Shown here piece after piece: positions 49,129 to 61,165 of a stretch of DNA of 64,000 bases. The notes under the pieces are model-generated. The model saw nothing but the letters and a program-made list of their open reading frames with translations, did no database searches and had not been told where the DNA came from. The first letter of the stretch is position 1. Each line of letters begins with the position of its first letter. Both the position numbers and the translations under genes were made by a program. The stretch comes from Megaleporinus macrocephalus (lineage: Eukaryota > Chordata > Actinopteri > Characiformes > Anostomidae): NCBI GenBank assembly GCA_021613375.1, contig CM038725.1, positions 11,674,589 to 11,738,588 of the forward strand, written 5' to 3'.

Positions 49129-49600
49129 TAAACACCTCTGTGTCACAGCTGGACTGAACTATCCAGGCAACGGTGTCCTGTGGGCAGCAAACTGTGCCCA
49201 CTGATGAAGGACTAGAGGAACATATACTGTGCAATAAATGAGCTGCTATCTCTGACTTTACATCTACAAGGTGGAACAACATGGTGGAGGTATCTATTAG
49301 AGTGGATAGTGAGTGGACACAGTGTTTAAACTCCAGCGGCACTGCTCTGTCTGATTCACTTGTACCAGCACAACACACACTAACACACCACCAGCAGTGT
49401 CACTGCACTGCTGAGAATGAGCCACCATCCAGAAAAAACCTGCTCTGTGGTGGTCCTGTGGGGGTCCTGATCATTGACGAACAGGGTAACAAAGTATACA
49501 GAGAAACAGATGGACTACAGTCTGTAAGTGTAGAACTACAAAGTGCTCCTATACGGTAGGTGGAGCTAATATAATGGACAAAGAGTATATATACAAGGAG
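49129..49600. mobile_element. Family B element
   Basis: CCTCTGTGTCACAGCTGG, TGATGAAGGACTAGAGGAAC, GCTATCTCTGACTTTACATC, GTGAGTGGACACAGTGTTTA, TGTACCAGCACAACACACAC-TAACACACCACC, GTGGTGGTCCTGTGGGGGTC, ACAGATGGACTACAGTC and GGTAGGTGGAGCTAATATAA follow each other. The left arm is lost next to the Tc1 element. Confidence 0.75.
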
Positions 49601-49689
49601 GTATAAGTGCTCAGTGAGTGTATGTGAAGGGTAAAAATGAAAATGCTGCAAAATAACAACACATTTATCACATTTAATCACATTTATGC

Positions 49690-50560
49690 TGAAAGTTAGT
49701 GAGCTAATTGAAGTTCCAGACATAGTATTTAAAAAAAAAGCCCTAATAAAGACAATAAACCTCATAACTGGTTTAATAACATATACTGTAATTAGACAGT
49801 TTTTGGAAGTTGGTGAACTGGTGCGCCAAGATGTCTCTCAGACTAATACTAAGGAACGTAAGACAGAAGCCAGCCGTCTCTTCAAAAAAGAGTTGACCTG
49901 AAAGTATCAGAAACAACAGTTATACAGAGAACAATAAGCAGTGGTCTGTTCTGCCATCACGTCCATCCTTACACCCAAGATTAAACTCCTCCGCATGAAA
50001 AGAAGCTCAGACATGCACATCTAAAGTATGCACAAGAGCATTCAGACAGACCAGACCTGGAGTTATGTATTCTGGTCAGACAAAACAAATCAATAGCCAA
50101 TAATTGTTCGGGGAAAGAAGGGTTGGACATATGATCCTAAGAATACCACGCCCACAACCAAGGAGGAAACTGCACAGGATTTCTTCTCTGCAAATCACAT
50201 AAGAAATGTCAAAGAAATTACTTATCATCGTACTGTATTAGAAAATAATAATTAATAATCATTTTATCTCATCTGCCTAGAAAGTGGACCCCAGGAACTC
50301 TACCGATTTCTAAACAAGCTGAAGGGGCCTGCATGGCCTAAGCCAACCACCTGACTTAAGTCCCATTGAAAATATATGGAGGGTTTTCAAATTACAGAAG
50401 TACATTTAGAACTTAAGGAAATTTTAAGGTAGTTTTCCAAGAGGAATGGGCCACAATGCTTCAGAAAGCTAGTCTTGAAGTTGTGATGGAATTAATATGT
50501 GGTGTATATTCAAATGCAAAATTTTAAACAAATGTTTATGGATGGTTGTGCACTGGAAGT
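49690..50560 (+). pseudogene. Decayed Tc1-like (DD34E) transposase pseudogene
   Basis: Fragments of a Tc1-type transposase occur in order across several frames. RLILRNVRQKPAVSSKK (from 49840) and, one frame over, RVDLKVSETTVIQRTISSG cover the second DNA-binding helix-turn-helix. HEKKLRHAHLKYAQEHSDRP is the linker that precedes the catalytic core. WSYVFWSDKTNQ (50059-50094) contains the first catalytic Asp (codon 50079). RGKKGWTYDPKNTTPT (50109-50156) matches the conserved segment after it. PDLSPIENIWR (50350-50382) holds the family's PDLNPIENLW motif with the catalytic Glu. The second catalytic Asp region (NDPKHT-like) is not found between 50160 and 50330. There are several frameshifts and stops, so it is dead. 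No TIRs were located. It has a different N-terminal sequence from the deleted Tc1 elements nearby and is probably another Tc1 lineage. Confidence 0.75.
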
Positions 50561-51680
50561 ATATCAAGTAATAAAATCAGCAACGCTAAAAACCCTTGAA
50601 CTGTTCTTGATTTATTCAAGGCTTATCAGTAAATGTGATATCACATAAACAATTGATTCACAGGATTCTGTATATATACTGAATAATCACTGGTGTGGTT
50701 TTTTGTAATTTTTATGTAATATTTAAATTATTATTTTATTTTGATAATAGTTCCCCCTTATGGAGAGTGTTAAGCCTGCTAAACGTGAATGAGTATGTAA
50801 GTGACTGAGCCTGTTCCATGAGGATATTATTTTATATCATTTTATTTAAGGCTTAAGGCTTATTAAAGACAGCCGATGCATGGGTTGGGTATATAAGACA
50901 AAATGGCCTGGGGTACATTTTGACTGGGTGTGTCTGAGGGTTCAGGTTTGACGAAGTTGATTGAAGCTTGTTTTTTAAGCTCAGTAGTGCTTTTCTGTCT
51001 TTCTACAAAAATCCAACATGCAAACAACATTCAGACATCAGCAGACCAGTAGTGAAAAACAGTTAACTGATAAAATTGTAAAAAAAGAAATTTGATGCAA
51101 GCTCTACTTTCTTGTGTGTCTAACAGAAAAGTTACAATATAAAAAAGGGCGGTCTTTTAACAAGGTGAAACGAATCCTTTTCTGGGTTCAGATGGGGTCA
51201 CTTTTACTGCCAACTTTCTGGGTCCAATATATTGAACCATCTGATAGTGTCCACCAGCAGGCACTGAAAGTGGGCAATTCCTTCTGGGTCTGCTGCCCAG
51301 CAGCTCTCAACTGGAGGCTGAGTGATGCAGGGAGGAAATGACCCAAACCAGGCCAACCAAACCTTCCACTCTCAGGACCTGTGGGCACTCGATTTTGACC
51401 TATTTTCTGTTTGACTGACTGATTTTCTGTTTGACTGATTTGATGCTTCACAACTGCTAAAATGTCAGCAGATAATAGAATATCATCCAACTACCTTAAG
51501 GTGATTGTACAAATCCTTTTTTTATTTGTATTTTTCAGTATATATCACAACCTTCCAAAGTTATAGTTATGGATGGTGAGAAAACAAGCTGGGAATTTTT
51601 AATATTAATATATGATTAATATTAATAATTATGTAATGCTTCTCAATTGAATATTGTGAATATTTTTATTTTTATTTTTT
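50561..51680. other. AT-rich unrecognised DNA
   Basis: No gene recognised. A minus-strand 100-codon frame at 51188-51490 has no known domain. Confidence 0.4.
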
Positions 51681-51810
51681 TTAATCACAATTTTAAGTTT
51701 TCTACATCATTTGAACTCTACAGCTGCTTTCATGATGAATGGATCAATAGAAATGCTCCAAAATTGCTTGGAAAAAATTCTGGTTCCATTGACTTACATT
51801 GAAAGTAAAG
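51681..51810 (+). mobile_element. Family M MITE fragment
   Basis: AATTTTAAGTTTTCTACATC-ATTTGAAC, TTTCATGATGAATGGATCAA-TAGAAATGCTCCAAAAT and CATTGACTTACATTGAAAGT-AAAG are present. The right third is replaced by TA repeats. Confidence 0.75.
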
Positions 51811-51853
51811 TATATATATATATAGTACATAGTCTAGTCTAGGCCAGTGGTCA

Positions 51854-51930
<77 letters not shown>
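51811..51930. repeat. Two (AT)n tracts separated by 32 bases
   Basis: 51811-51824 and 51857-51930, directly following the M fragment. Confidence 0.97.
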
Positions 51931-51940
<10 letters not shown>

Positions 51941-52587
51941 TAGTGTAAACCAGTGAAAGCATTACGTCACAGCCCAGAGCTCACCTGGTCACGTGCTTGT
52001 CCTCCAAGCCACAAGAAACCAATGAGTCACTGCTTTGGATGCAAGCCAGGGCAGATCCATTGCTCTGCAAATGATACGGCAGGAAGAGGCTTTTGACAAA
52101 TGCCTGTGTCAGAATTCAGTTACATCCCAAAGGGCCACTGTCCTACTCATGGAGGCCAGTGTATGTAGAGGCACAGTCTTCATGTCTGAGTCTCCAGCTT
52201 TTACACAGCACAAGAGCATGGAGGTACAAGTAGGTCACCTCAGAGGTTGACTGCGGAGGAAGGGTGTACATGCAAAACGTGTTAGAGTCTCTAGAGGGAT
52301 AGAGGGATGTCAACTGAGCATAAAAGACAAACGCATGGCAAAGAACCACACCTACAGAATGCACAAGGTATATGCACTCTTATAAGTAAACGTGCTATAA
52401 TGAGTTCTTTAGAGTGTTGCTGTAGAAGAACCACTTTTGGTTCCATTGGCTGGTTTTTGGGAATGAGGTGTGCAAGTTTGGGGAACGTTTGCGAGGTTTC
52501 AAGAACCTGGGTTTTCCAATCGCAGTTGACTGAAAGGAGGCATTTGTTAGGAAACATGAAACCTGCATAAGACTTTCAGGACAGGTG
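51931..52587. other. Unrecognised DNA
   Basis: Contains GTAGAAGAACCACTTTTGGT-TCC at about 52421-52444, which resembles a common fish repeat motif, but no element boundaries could be drawn. Confidence 0.4.
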
Positions 52588-52740
52588 GAAGGTGAGGCAA
52601 GCTATCACCCAGAAGGTTGTGGGTTCAAATCCCAAGACTAGGTATTCCTGGAATTGCCCTTGGGTCGGGCATTCAAATCCCCCACACTACCGCAAGCAGC
52701 GCTACTCTGCTGGTGTTGCTGCGCTATGCGACATCTGACA
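52588..52740 (+). mobile_element. tRNA-like SINE head fragment
   Basis: AGAAGGTTGTGGGTTCAAAT-CCCAAGAC contains a strong box B (GGTTCAAATCC), and a second AATTGCCCTTGGGTCGGGCA-TTCAAATCCC follows. The body resembles the second SINE type (CCCTTGGG) but the tail is absent. Confidence 0.5.
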
Positions 52741-55700
52741 AATGTTTCTTGTAGGATCAATAGATTATAATTTGACAACCGGTGCTCGTTGAAATAAGCT
52801 TTTATGTCAGCTGTGATTAAAGGCTTATGTAGGTGTCATGTAACCCTGTGAGCACTTCCCTTCACAAAAGAGTTACCAATGTTCCTAGAACTGCACAGCC
52901 GAGCAGAGAATCATTTAGGAAGCTTCATTTTCACCGTGTAAATCAACAAATGATTGTAAAGCCTTTTGATGACACTTTAAACAAGAATAGCTCTCGCTGC
53001 GCGTATAGGGCAGAGTGGGGGGGGGACAAAAGCGGCGATGGTATATCATCACCGCCGTTCAATTTCCCTCCTAACGAAAAAAAAAAATACCCGTAACTCA
53101 AGTAAATTCCCACAATCCTTTGAAAAGCTCATAGGGGTTTGATAAAGACATCTGTGATTCGCGGGTCATGTGAGCCCGAGGAGCCACGTGCGAGTGAGCG
53201 AGAGTGAAAAGTGTGGGAAGGAAATCAAAAGCGGCTCTTCAAGAGGCCCATCGGCCAGCGGCAAGTGCTCCAGCCTGCTGAATTATGAATAAGCCGCTGA
53301 TATCCTGTGACTGGGGGTGGGAGCGAGCACTTCCTTTCGGGCCAGAGTGGAGCTTGAATACCCGTGAATTATTCATGGCCCAAGTGCTCCTGTTAAAATG
53401 ACTCGATATTGGGAGTCAAGTGCGAGATTATCTTTCCTCTGTATGAAAATATTGCAGCCTTTTGTAACATTAGAGTTGAGAGATTGGCAACACAAAGGGC
53501 CATGTGCAGGAGGAAGCGCGCCACAGATGTATTTGCTTAACTTTTGTTCTTCATCGATTCAGCGGAGGCGGAACGCGCGACGCCTTGCCTCGCCTCGCCT
53601 CGTCTCGCCTCGCCTCAGAGAGAAATCCCAGTCTCGAGCAAAGTTCTGCAGGACTTCGCCAAAGGAACTGGGTTCTGCTTTTCTCCAAAACAAGGCCCAC
53701 AGCACCAACCTGTGTTCATGTCAGTTCCTGAGCTGGTGGATGAAGCCATGCTAGCTCCCCAGTGTCAAATTTGGGGCGCTCGAATATCATGTCTGTTTTC
53801 TTAATAAAGGGCCTCCTGTTCCATAAACATGGAAAACTACTCTCAGCACCTGCCTATTTAAGCCAAATAAATTCCCTGGGACTGGGTTATTATATATTTA
53901 CTTATCTTTATACAGTTGTCAATTTGCACATGGATAGTTGGATTTTGGGCCTCCCACAAGACTAACTCGGGTTCAAGGCCAAGTCGGACTCGAGAAGCGC
54001 ACGAAACCACATCTCCCTCCTGCCTGGGCTCCCTAGCTAACCGCTAATCCATGTGTTTGATACATTAGAAGCTTCCCCCTCACTTTGTTCTGAAGGGGGA
54101 CACACTGCTCCTTCTCCTGCCAAGGCTGTTTTCTTTTTTCCCTTTCCCCCTCTTCTGCAATCCAGAAGATTATATTGGAGTCCAGGGGATTTGTCTAATT
54201 GGGTTTAATTAGGCTTGTGTCAGGGCTAGTGAGAGTGAGACTGACTTAGCCGTGATAGAGCTAAAGAGATAGCAAAAGCCCCTCCAGATGTAGCCAGCCC
54301 GCCTTTGCCAGATGCCCAGGACGTTGGCAGGCCAATTTGGAGCTCCGGAGCAAGGCACAAGAATCTCTTCAAGTCGTCTCTCTGAGGTAAAATCGATTAC
54401 CACAAGCTAGCAAGAACCTCGGCGCTCTTTCTCTACATGCATATCTATTACACACAGAGCTAGCAGTGGGGAGCCATAACTCACAGTGCCCTTGGTTAGG
54501 CTTAAACTGATTGTGGGTCAGAAAGTCTCTCCTTCGGCTAGATGCATCCCAGCAGACATCAATTTTACCCACTGAAGAGAATTAGCATCAAGGCTGCATA
54601 GCCTTACGCTAGGCTTAGAATAGGATTAAGGAAGGCACACGGGCTGTGGGCTTGGGGGGGCTGGTAAGAGATGATCAGTTTCATATGGTTTGCGTGGAGG
54701 ATCACAGTAGTTTGGGATTGCGGGCTAAATTTGTGGATTAAAGCAGGGTAATGTAAATAGAAAAGGCTTACACCAGGACATTAAGAGAGCTAGAACGCGA
54801 GCACAAAAAAAAAAAAAAACGAGGGTCTTTCGCAGACCACATCACTAACCGTGTGTGGCCTGTAAATTGGCTGTCGAACCCCATACTCTGCATCTTGAAT
54901 GTCAGGAAAAGTCCTGAAGTCACCAAAGCTCTGCTTACTGTACAATTACGATTGCTCACGCTATCCAATTACAAAAGCAAAAGAACAATAAGCCACTGTT
55001 CAACGGTAGCGCAAGACGTCATTTACTGGTTCCTTGCATGAAAATTGAAAACGGGGTTATGCAAATGTTTATATTTCTAGACACGGTATCGGGTTCGGCA
55101 TATAATACAGCCGTTCAGCCTGAGCGTAGCTTTGTTTCATAATAGGGAAGTTCTAATGAATATGGCTGCTCTTTGATTTGCCAGGGTGTAACGAATAAGA
55201 TACGTTGTTGTGAAAGACTGAATTTGCCGAGGAATTTATTTAAATATAAACTAATTTTCTATCTCCAGGTTTTGCCCCCAGACTAAAATTAGGAGCTTAG
55301 ATTGATACTGTGCGATATTGAGGCTACTCCAGCAAACACAGGTCAAGCAAAGTTGATTTCTAAACCCTGCAACTGTGCAGCGGTGCCCCGTCCGCAGTAG
55401 TACTTCGAGCAGAGGTAGTGGATCTGATTCCGCCTCAGCGTACAATTATTCAAATCCGAGATGAACTCAGTCATGGAATGCAGTAATTATAGGCCAATGG
55501 CTGGAAATGCCACACGATGAGCAGTTAAATAATAGCCTTGGATCCACAGTAACCTTTTGAAAGGAGATTATCTATGTAATATCCTATACCACAACACTGA
55601 GGAAGTCATCACTGCAGGGGCAGCGAGGACCCAGGGCCTCTTGAAAATGAGACCAGAAAGGGAGGGAGATTCCTCTGACCATTATCGTCCTGACTCAAGG

Positions 55701-56055
55701 ATTAAAATGGGGTGGATGTGCATGTGTGTGTGTGTTGGGGGGTGGGGGTGTTTAAATACATTGTGGTTCACTGTCAGCTGAAAGAACTGCAAAAGCATTC
55801 TCTTCAACTTGGCACTGTAGCCTAGAACCAATTTGTGTTAAACGTCAGCTTTGTCTGGGTATCTTCAGAACACTCATACTACTGTCTGATTCATGATTCT
55901 AATACATTTGCAATGTTATGTTAAGACGGTTCAGCCTTCTGAGCCAAACATTCTTCTTCTGAGAAAAGCCACCAGCAAATTTTTCGTTACTGAGCGGTTC
56001 CTAACTTGAATGTACAGCTCAGTTTAGTACCTTATTCTCTGGTAGAGAATCTTTA
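52741..56055. other. Repeat-poor, GC-balanced region
   Basis: The longest stretch with almost no repeats. Segments at 53130-53420, 54170-54600 and 54840-55460 have little simple sequence and no visible transposon. Candidate frames (for example 53398-53754) include the simple CGCCT tract and show no domain. It may contain conserved non-coding regulatory elements. Confidence 0.4.
53586..53617. repeat. (CGCCT)n GC-rich pentanucleotide tract
   Basis: Six imperfect units, TTGCCTCGCCTCGCCTCGTC and on. Unusual because nearly all other simple repeats here are AT-rich. Confidence 0.9.
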
Positions 56056-56335
56056 CATTATGTCAATGTTTCTTACGTTAAAAATTAATTAATTAAAAAA
56101 ATAGGTATTCATTTGCACATCTGTCAGCAAAATTGTTATTTAATTACCTCATTCATTCATTTGATTTGCCACACGATTCATTCGATAATAATGGACGCCG
56201 TGTCCCAGAGACAAATAACTGCTAATAAGTGCTTGTAAGTTGAATTATATTCATTAATTAAGTTCATCATTAACACCATGATTAGGGCAATAAAAAATAT
56301 TCAATTCAATAGTTCAATTATAGCTTTGTATACGG
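56056..56335. promoter_or_regulatory. Candidate regulatory element rich in homeodomain-type ATTA/TAAT cores
   Basis: Many ATTA/TAAT motifs (e.g. AATTAATTAATTAAA at 56083, TTTAATTACCTC at 56139, ATTCATTAATTAAG at 56250, ATTAACACCATGATTAG at 56269) lie around the less AT-rich GGACGCCGTGTCCCAGAGAC. No repeat family fits. Regulatory function is inference. Confidence 0.3.
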
Positions 56336-56625
56336 TGGTTGAAATTTAAAAGTAAATTCAAACAGGATGAAGGGGGTGTTGGTAATAATACATGCTTATT
56401 TTTGGTTAATTACACTTTTCTGAACTTTTTTTAAAGCAGATGTTTGTCATCTTTTAGGTTAGACCGCACAGGCAGCAATAATCAGGCTTTTTTATTGGGA
56501 TGGCATTATTAAGGGTATAGCACTAGAACCATTTGTAGGTTATCAACCTGCAAAAAAGACTCAAAGAACATCTCATCATTCTTCGTTTAGCAATAATTAT
56601 ACAACAAGAACAGCAAAATGTATTA

Positions 56626-56876
56626 CAGTCAAAAAAAAGAAAAAAAAGTATATCTAAAATAATAACTTTTGAGGAGAGGTCAAAATCATTCTCTACTTTT
56701 AATGTAAGTTAATGTAAAGAGGTTTTTTTCCAAGTGATTTTGGAGCATTTCTATTGGCCCTTTATCATGACATGTTTACAGGATATGACAAGCAGCTGTC
56801 GTGTTCAGATGATATAGAAAAAAGAAAATCAATTAAAAATGGACATCCCTTTTTTTGGACAGGGACAATATATTGA
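56626..56876 (-). mobile_element. Family M MITE, full-length, minus strand
   Basis: Reverse-strand left end ATATATTGTCCCTGTCCAAA, core GATAAAGGGCCAATAGAAAT-GCTCCAAAATCACTTGG, ACATTAACTTACATTAAAAG, and the right end degraded to an A/T-rich CTTTTTTTTCTTTTTTTT. Confidence 0.75.
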
Positions 56877-58197
56877 ATCTGGCATTTACTGTGTGTGAAT
56901 TATCTCCTGTGAATGATTTTTGTAATGAGTCAAATTGGGGACAAAAATTACTTGGTTTACATAAATATGCAGTTACACTGATTAGATATTGACTGTTCAT
57001 TTTTATCCCAACTGTCTGGGGCTTCCCATCAGTGAAATATGGCTATGGCCTTCTAACCATCGAATCACCCTTACTATTGTTCCATAAATTATTTAAGCCT
57101 CATGTAGACTCTTTTGAGCTCCTGCCATTATAGGTGAATGTGAATTTCTAGTTCAATTCTCAGTTTACCATCCTGTTTTTATTTTAGCTCTGCTTATGTT
57201 TCTGTTTTTTGTGGCTTTTGCTTTGCCATTTATGAGCCATGTGTTTTCCAGAAGCTGAACCGATGTAGGTTAACATAATTAGGAGGAGTCAAAGGAATCA
57301 ATCATTTGATTTTCATTGTTTGGAAAATAGGGTGACTTCATGAATAAAACCAAGAAGTGAATGCTTAGCAAATGATGAAGCCAAAACTCCACAGGTCAGT
57401 AGAACGTGATGTGGCCTTTCCAACAAGCTCTAACTCACATTTAGCTAGACACAGACTGGAATCTTGCTAATCTCTATCCAACTTAGGTGCACACTGGGCA
57501 GCCATGCCTACTTAGGCGCACCCTAGGCAACCTTGCTGAGACCTTCTCCTCTGGCTTAGCTTTGGAGAGCCAGAGAAATGTCAAGTGCCATAACTCAACA
57601 AAAGTAAGTTTAACATGACTTCCAACTTCACAGGTTTATAGGGCATTATAGGCCGTCCAGCCCCCTCGTTGAAGCCTTGTAGACTGATGCAGAAATGCCA
57701 AACTCTACAAGTCAGTAGAGCATAATGTTTCCTTTAGAAAAAAACTGAGATACAATCACCAAGCTCCTCATCTGTTGACCAGCAACTAGTTGACCATTGC
57801 AGTAAAGTCTGTGCAACTTCAATGGGATAAATGTTAGATGTTTTTTCAGATGGAGCCACTGTTAAACATCTTCAAAGTAAAACACACGACCGTTCAAAAC
57901 TTCAAATGTCTGCATTTAAACTAGAACAGCCAAAAAATGATTATGCTCACCAGCATCACAGCTAAAATGAAGCATTTTCAGAAAGGTTTTCATATGGCCT
58001 GAACTGAAGGCCTGTCTCTAATAGCCATAGTTTGCAACTGCTTTACACCATCAATAACCTACCAACTACATTGGAAAGACAAGAGGGCTGTTTCAGTGGT
58101 CATCTTTCTCATAGAGTAGACTGTTAAAACTGAATAAGAACAATACTACATTGTATGTTTTCCTCAACTTGTAGGCTGTCTTTTTAGGCCCTTATTA
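56877..58197. other. Unrecognised DNA with local repeats
   Basis: Two short direct relatives (CCAAAACTCCACAGGTCAGT-AGAA near 57383; CCAAACTCTACAAGTCAGTA-GAG near 57697) suggest an unrecognised element at about 57375-57745. A 30-bp pair (TTAGGTGCACACTGGGCAGC; TTAGGCGCACCCTAGGCAAC) lies at 57483-57543. Confidence 0.45.
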
Positions 58198-58365
58198 AAA
58201 CACGCCAATGGTCGTTTACATTGTGTGAACATTTCATGATGAATGGACTAATAGAAATGCTCCAAAACATCTTTTGTTTCCATTGAGTTACATTGAAAGT
58301 AAAGTATGTTTTTTTCTCTCCGGTAAAAGCAATTTTGGGGATACTTGTTTTTCATTGGACAGCGA

Positions 58366-58368
<3 letters not shown>
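58198..58368 (+). mobile_element. Family M MITE, 5'-truncated
   Basis: ACACGCCAATGGTCGTTTAC-ATTGTGTGAACATTTC, ATGATGAATGGACTAATAGA, ATTGAGTTACATTGAAAGTA, then the best-preserved right end in the window, TTTTTCATTGGACAGCGACT, running straight into (TA)n. Confidence 0.82.

Positions 58369-58452
<84 letters not shown>
58369..58452. repeat. (AT)n microsatellite
   Basis: 42 units, starting at the last base of the M right end. Confidence 0.98.
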
Positions 58453-58454
<2 letters not shown>

Positions 58455-60660
58455 CCTTTTGCTACTGTTATACTTATATTGTTTTCCAGTTTCAGTGCTT
58501 AAACATAGGGTTCATAGGTCAGGTAGTCTAGAGGTTAGCCTAGAGTTCTGACCAAATGCAAGCTTTGGGGATTTTTGTCCATTATTCATACTCAAGCTGA
58601 AAGCCTCTCTCTGGAACACCATTTATCCATTTGCATCCGTAGCCAAACTGACTGCCTATTCATCCCTCACGTCGCGTTTGGAGCTCCACTGAATATTCCG
58701 AATCAGGGCTGCTGAATTTAAAACTTTACGCAATGATCATTTAATGATTTACAAGATGATCATGCACTTTTATATAAGCTACTGTTTTTCTTTTTTCTTT
58801 TTTTTTTTTGGAGTGGAAATACTAATATCTCAGAAGGAAACCGCCCAAACATGAAAAGATCATGATATTAGAAATAATGAAGTAAATAATTGAATCAGGA
58901 GATAAATATAGCACAGGGCGGCCTAAGGAACTTAAGAGAACACAGAGATAAAATCAAAGAACGTTGAACAGACAGAATTAGATACTGTATGTGGTCGACT
59001 TTTTGTAGAAGGATTAAAAGGTTTCATGTGTTTGCTACCCCCCCACCCCCCCAAAAAAGTGAATGGGCGCATTTGATGCCACGCTCATGCCCTCACATGG
59101 TGTAGTGATTGTCAGCTTTGAAAACGTTATCAGATTTACGCGTCAGAAAATGTAATTACCGATATGATTTATACGGACGCGAGTAAATCTAACATGGACA
59201 ATTAGATTTCGTGGGCCACATTTTTGGGAATTATAGCGAGTGTGTGTCTGTAACAGAGTCGAAAAGGGACTTCAAAGGAGGCTTATGGGTGGCCCGTGAA
59301 TGGAGGATTGACTATTTCTGAGGGAAATAAATCATAAGCGGCCACCTTGTTTCCAATTTTTATAATTGTATCATATTTGACAGGTTATATACATGTATTT
59401 GCTGCATGTTATATGGTCAGGGCTTGTGTTTTCACATCTGTGAAGAAGAGCAACTGTCTAATGAATAGAGCTTTGAACCGCCATCCCAATCCCATGCTTC
59501 TATGCTTCCTTTAAATGCTTTAATGTGTGGGAATGAAGGAGAGAGAGAGAGAGAGAGAGAGAGTGAGAGAGAGAGTGAGAGAGAGACTAAAAAGAGGGTT
59601 ATAGGTGCCACGAACTGAAGAGGTTTTTAGGCCAACAGGAACGAATTACAGAACAGTAAAAACTTTCAATGTAGCCAATATTATGGCTGGTTGCTTGGTC
59701 ACAACATGCCGTGGGCTCTGGAGTCTGCTAGAAGAGGGTCAGTGTCTCCATATGTCTGACCTAGAATGTGGTAGCCTATTTGAAATCATTACCTCAGCTA
59801 TAAATATAAAAGTTTTAAAAACAGCTACAATCTATATCTGGGCTACATTCTTCAACATTATAGACGGCCAGAAAAAAAAGAGCAATGGCAGAAAAAAAAA
59901 CCCTGGAGAATCTTTGGATAAAAAAGATTCACCTCAAAATTCATCGGATTGATAGAAGGTCTTTCCTAGAACCATATCAAAGAACCTTTTAGGAACCTTG
60001 CAGGCACGTGCTGAGGGACCGCTAAGCAGAAGTGACAGAAATGGCGCCCGTTCAGAAATCTGCAGCACGCTAAAGGCCTTGGCTCTGAAGGCATCCTGCA
60101 CTCTTGCCATGTTTGCTCATTAGGTTTACTTCTCAAACATGGACGAGACAGCCTGGTGTCGCCATAGGCTGGGGAGCATGTGGTTTTTCACCATGCGGCC
60201 TTCAGGAGGTCCAAAGGGGAAGTACGGGAGATGTTTTTCTAGCTATTCTCAGAAAGATGTTTCTTCTTCTCTCGTCTGAAGTCGAGGTTTGTGTAGAGAT
60301 GACACGTTATGACACCGATGCACCCTGAGTATGAGCTACTGCACATAACAGTCAGATCATTTTCTTGGGAAAACGCTACGTTTTAAAATGAGTAACAGCT
60401 GTTTGGTAAAGTTTGGGCACTTTGGTCCAATGACATGTTTTGTTGACCTTTGTGATGAACCAGAAAAACGCAGACGCTTGCAAAAAAGAGTGAGACTTTA
60501 ATATTCTAAACGATATCCATACACGTCGTCAAAAAACAGGCAAAGGTCAAATCTAGTGAAGACGATATACACAGGCAATTAAAGTCCAAAGGGCAATAAC
60601 AAAAGGGGAACAAAGTCCAGAGGAGTCGAAAACCAAAATATATGTATATATATAAATATA
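58453..60660. other. Unrecognised DNA with a (GA)n tract
   Basis: 59040-59360 is repeat-free and balanced. 60405-60655 (for example CAATTAAAGTCCAAAGGGCA-ATAACAAAAGGG) may be part of an unclassified retroelement. No gene recognised. Confidence 0.35.
59538..59586. repeat. (GA)n microsatellite
   Basis: About 24 units with two GT interruptions. Confidence 0.96.
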
Positions 60661-60663
60661 TAT

Positions 60664-61165
60664 ACACTACCACTAAAAAGTTTGGGATCACAGTGAATTG
60701 TTCTTGTTTTCAATGGAGTATCTTCCTTCACAACAATGGACTGATGGGTCTCTAAAGAAAGTTGTTTCTTTCTGGTCATTTTGAGCCGGTCAGCAAACCA
60801 TCAACTGCTGATACTTCAGATACTAAACTAACCTAGAATGCTGTGCTCCCTTTTATGCTCACTTATTAGTAGAATGTTTTTCAGCTGTGCATCACAATTG
60901 AGCAAGAGTGTCCTAACAACCAATTAGCCAAATACCATCCTTAACTTGGATTGGTGGCTGTACCAGGTGATTTAGACAGAGGACTGAGAATTGCTGATAA
61001 TAGAACTATATGCAAAATAAGCCCCTATACAAAAATAGGCTTTAATACAAACATTTTTATTCTTTAAAAATCATCTGATACACTTAATTTAATTAAGTGT
61101 TTAATTTAGTGAAATGGACAATATTGTTTGTGAATTGCATGAATTAATTGAAAATGATATGAATT
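60664..61165 (-). mobile_element. Internally deleted Tc1-type element, copy 2
   Basis: Its one preserved TIR (CACTACCACTAAAAAGTTTG-GGATCACAG) is the transposase-3' end and is preceded by TATATA. Read in reverse it carries the same TIR-to-transposase-start junction as copy 1, the same 5' region (GCATAAAAGGGAGCACAG; GTGATGCACAGCTGAAAAAC), and then fades out before the other TIR at about 61165. Shared structure implies mobilisation after the deletion. Confidence 0.82.
60699..60779 (-). pseudogene. Tc1-type transposase N-terminus in copy 2
   Basis: Starts MTRKKQLSLETHQSIVV, differing from copy 1 at residue 2. A small deletion then shifts the frame, which stays open into the TIR and beyond to 60579 without similarity to a transposase. 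Confidence 0.65.

Noticed and set aside
52612..52640. Possible tRNA gene because of a good box B
   Set aside because: No complete cloverleaf or acceptor stem could be paired; a SINE head is the better explanation.
53398..53754. 118-codon plus-strand frame with repeated Leu-Ala-Ser-Pro-Arg
   Set aside because: The repetitive part is the CGCCT tract read in frame, and the three overlapping frames show the same artefact.
59930..60000. AGAACC/GGTTCT-type motifs like a common fish MITE (also at 52405-52445)
   Set aside because: Only short motif matches; no terminal repeats or boundaries could be established.
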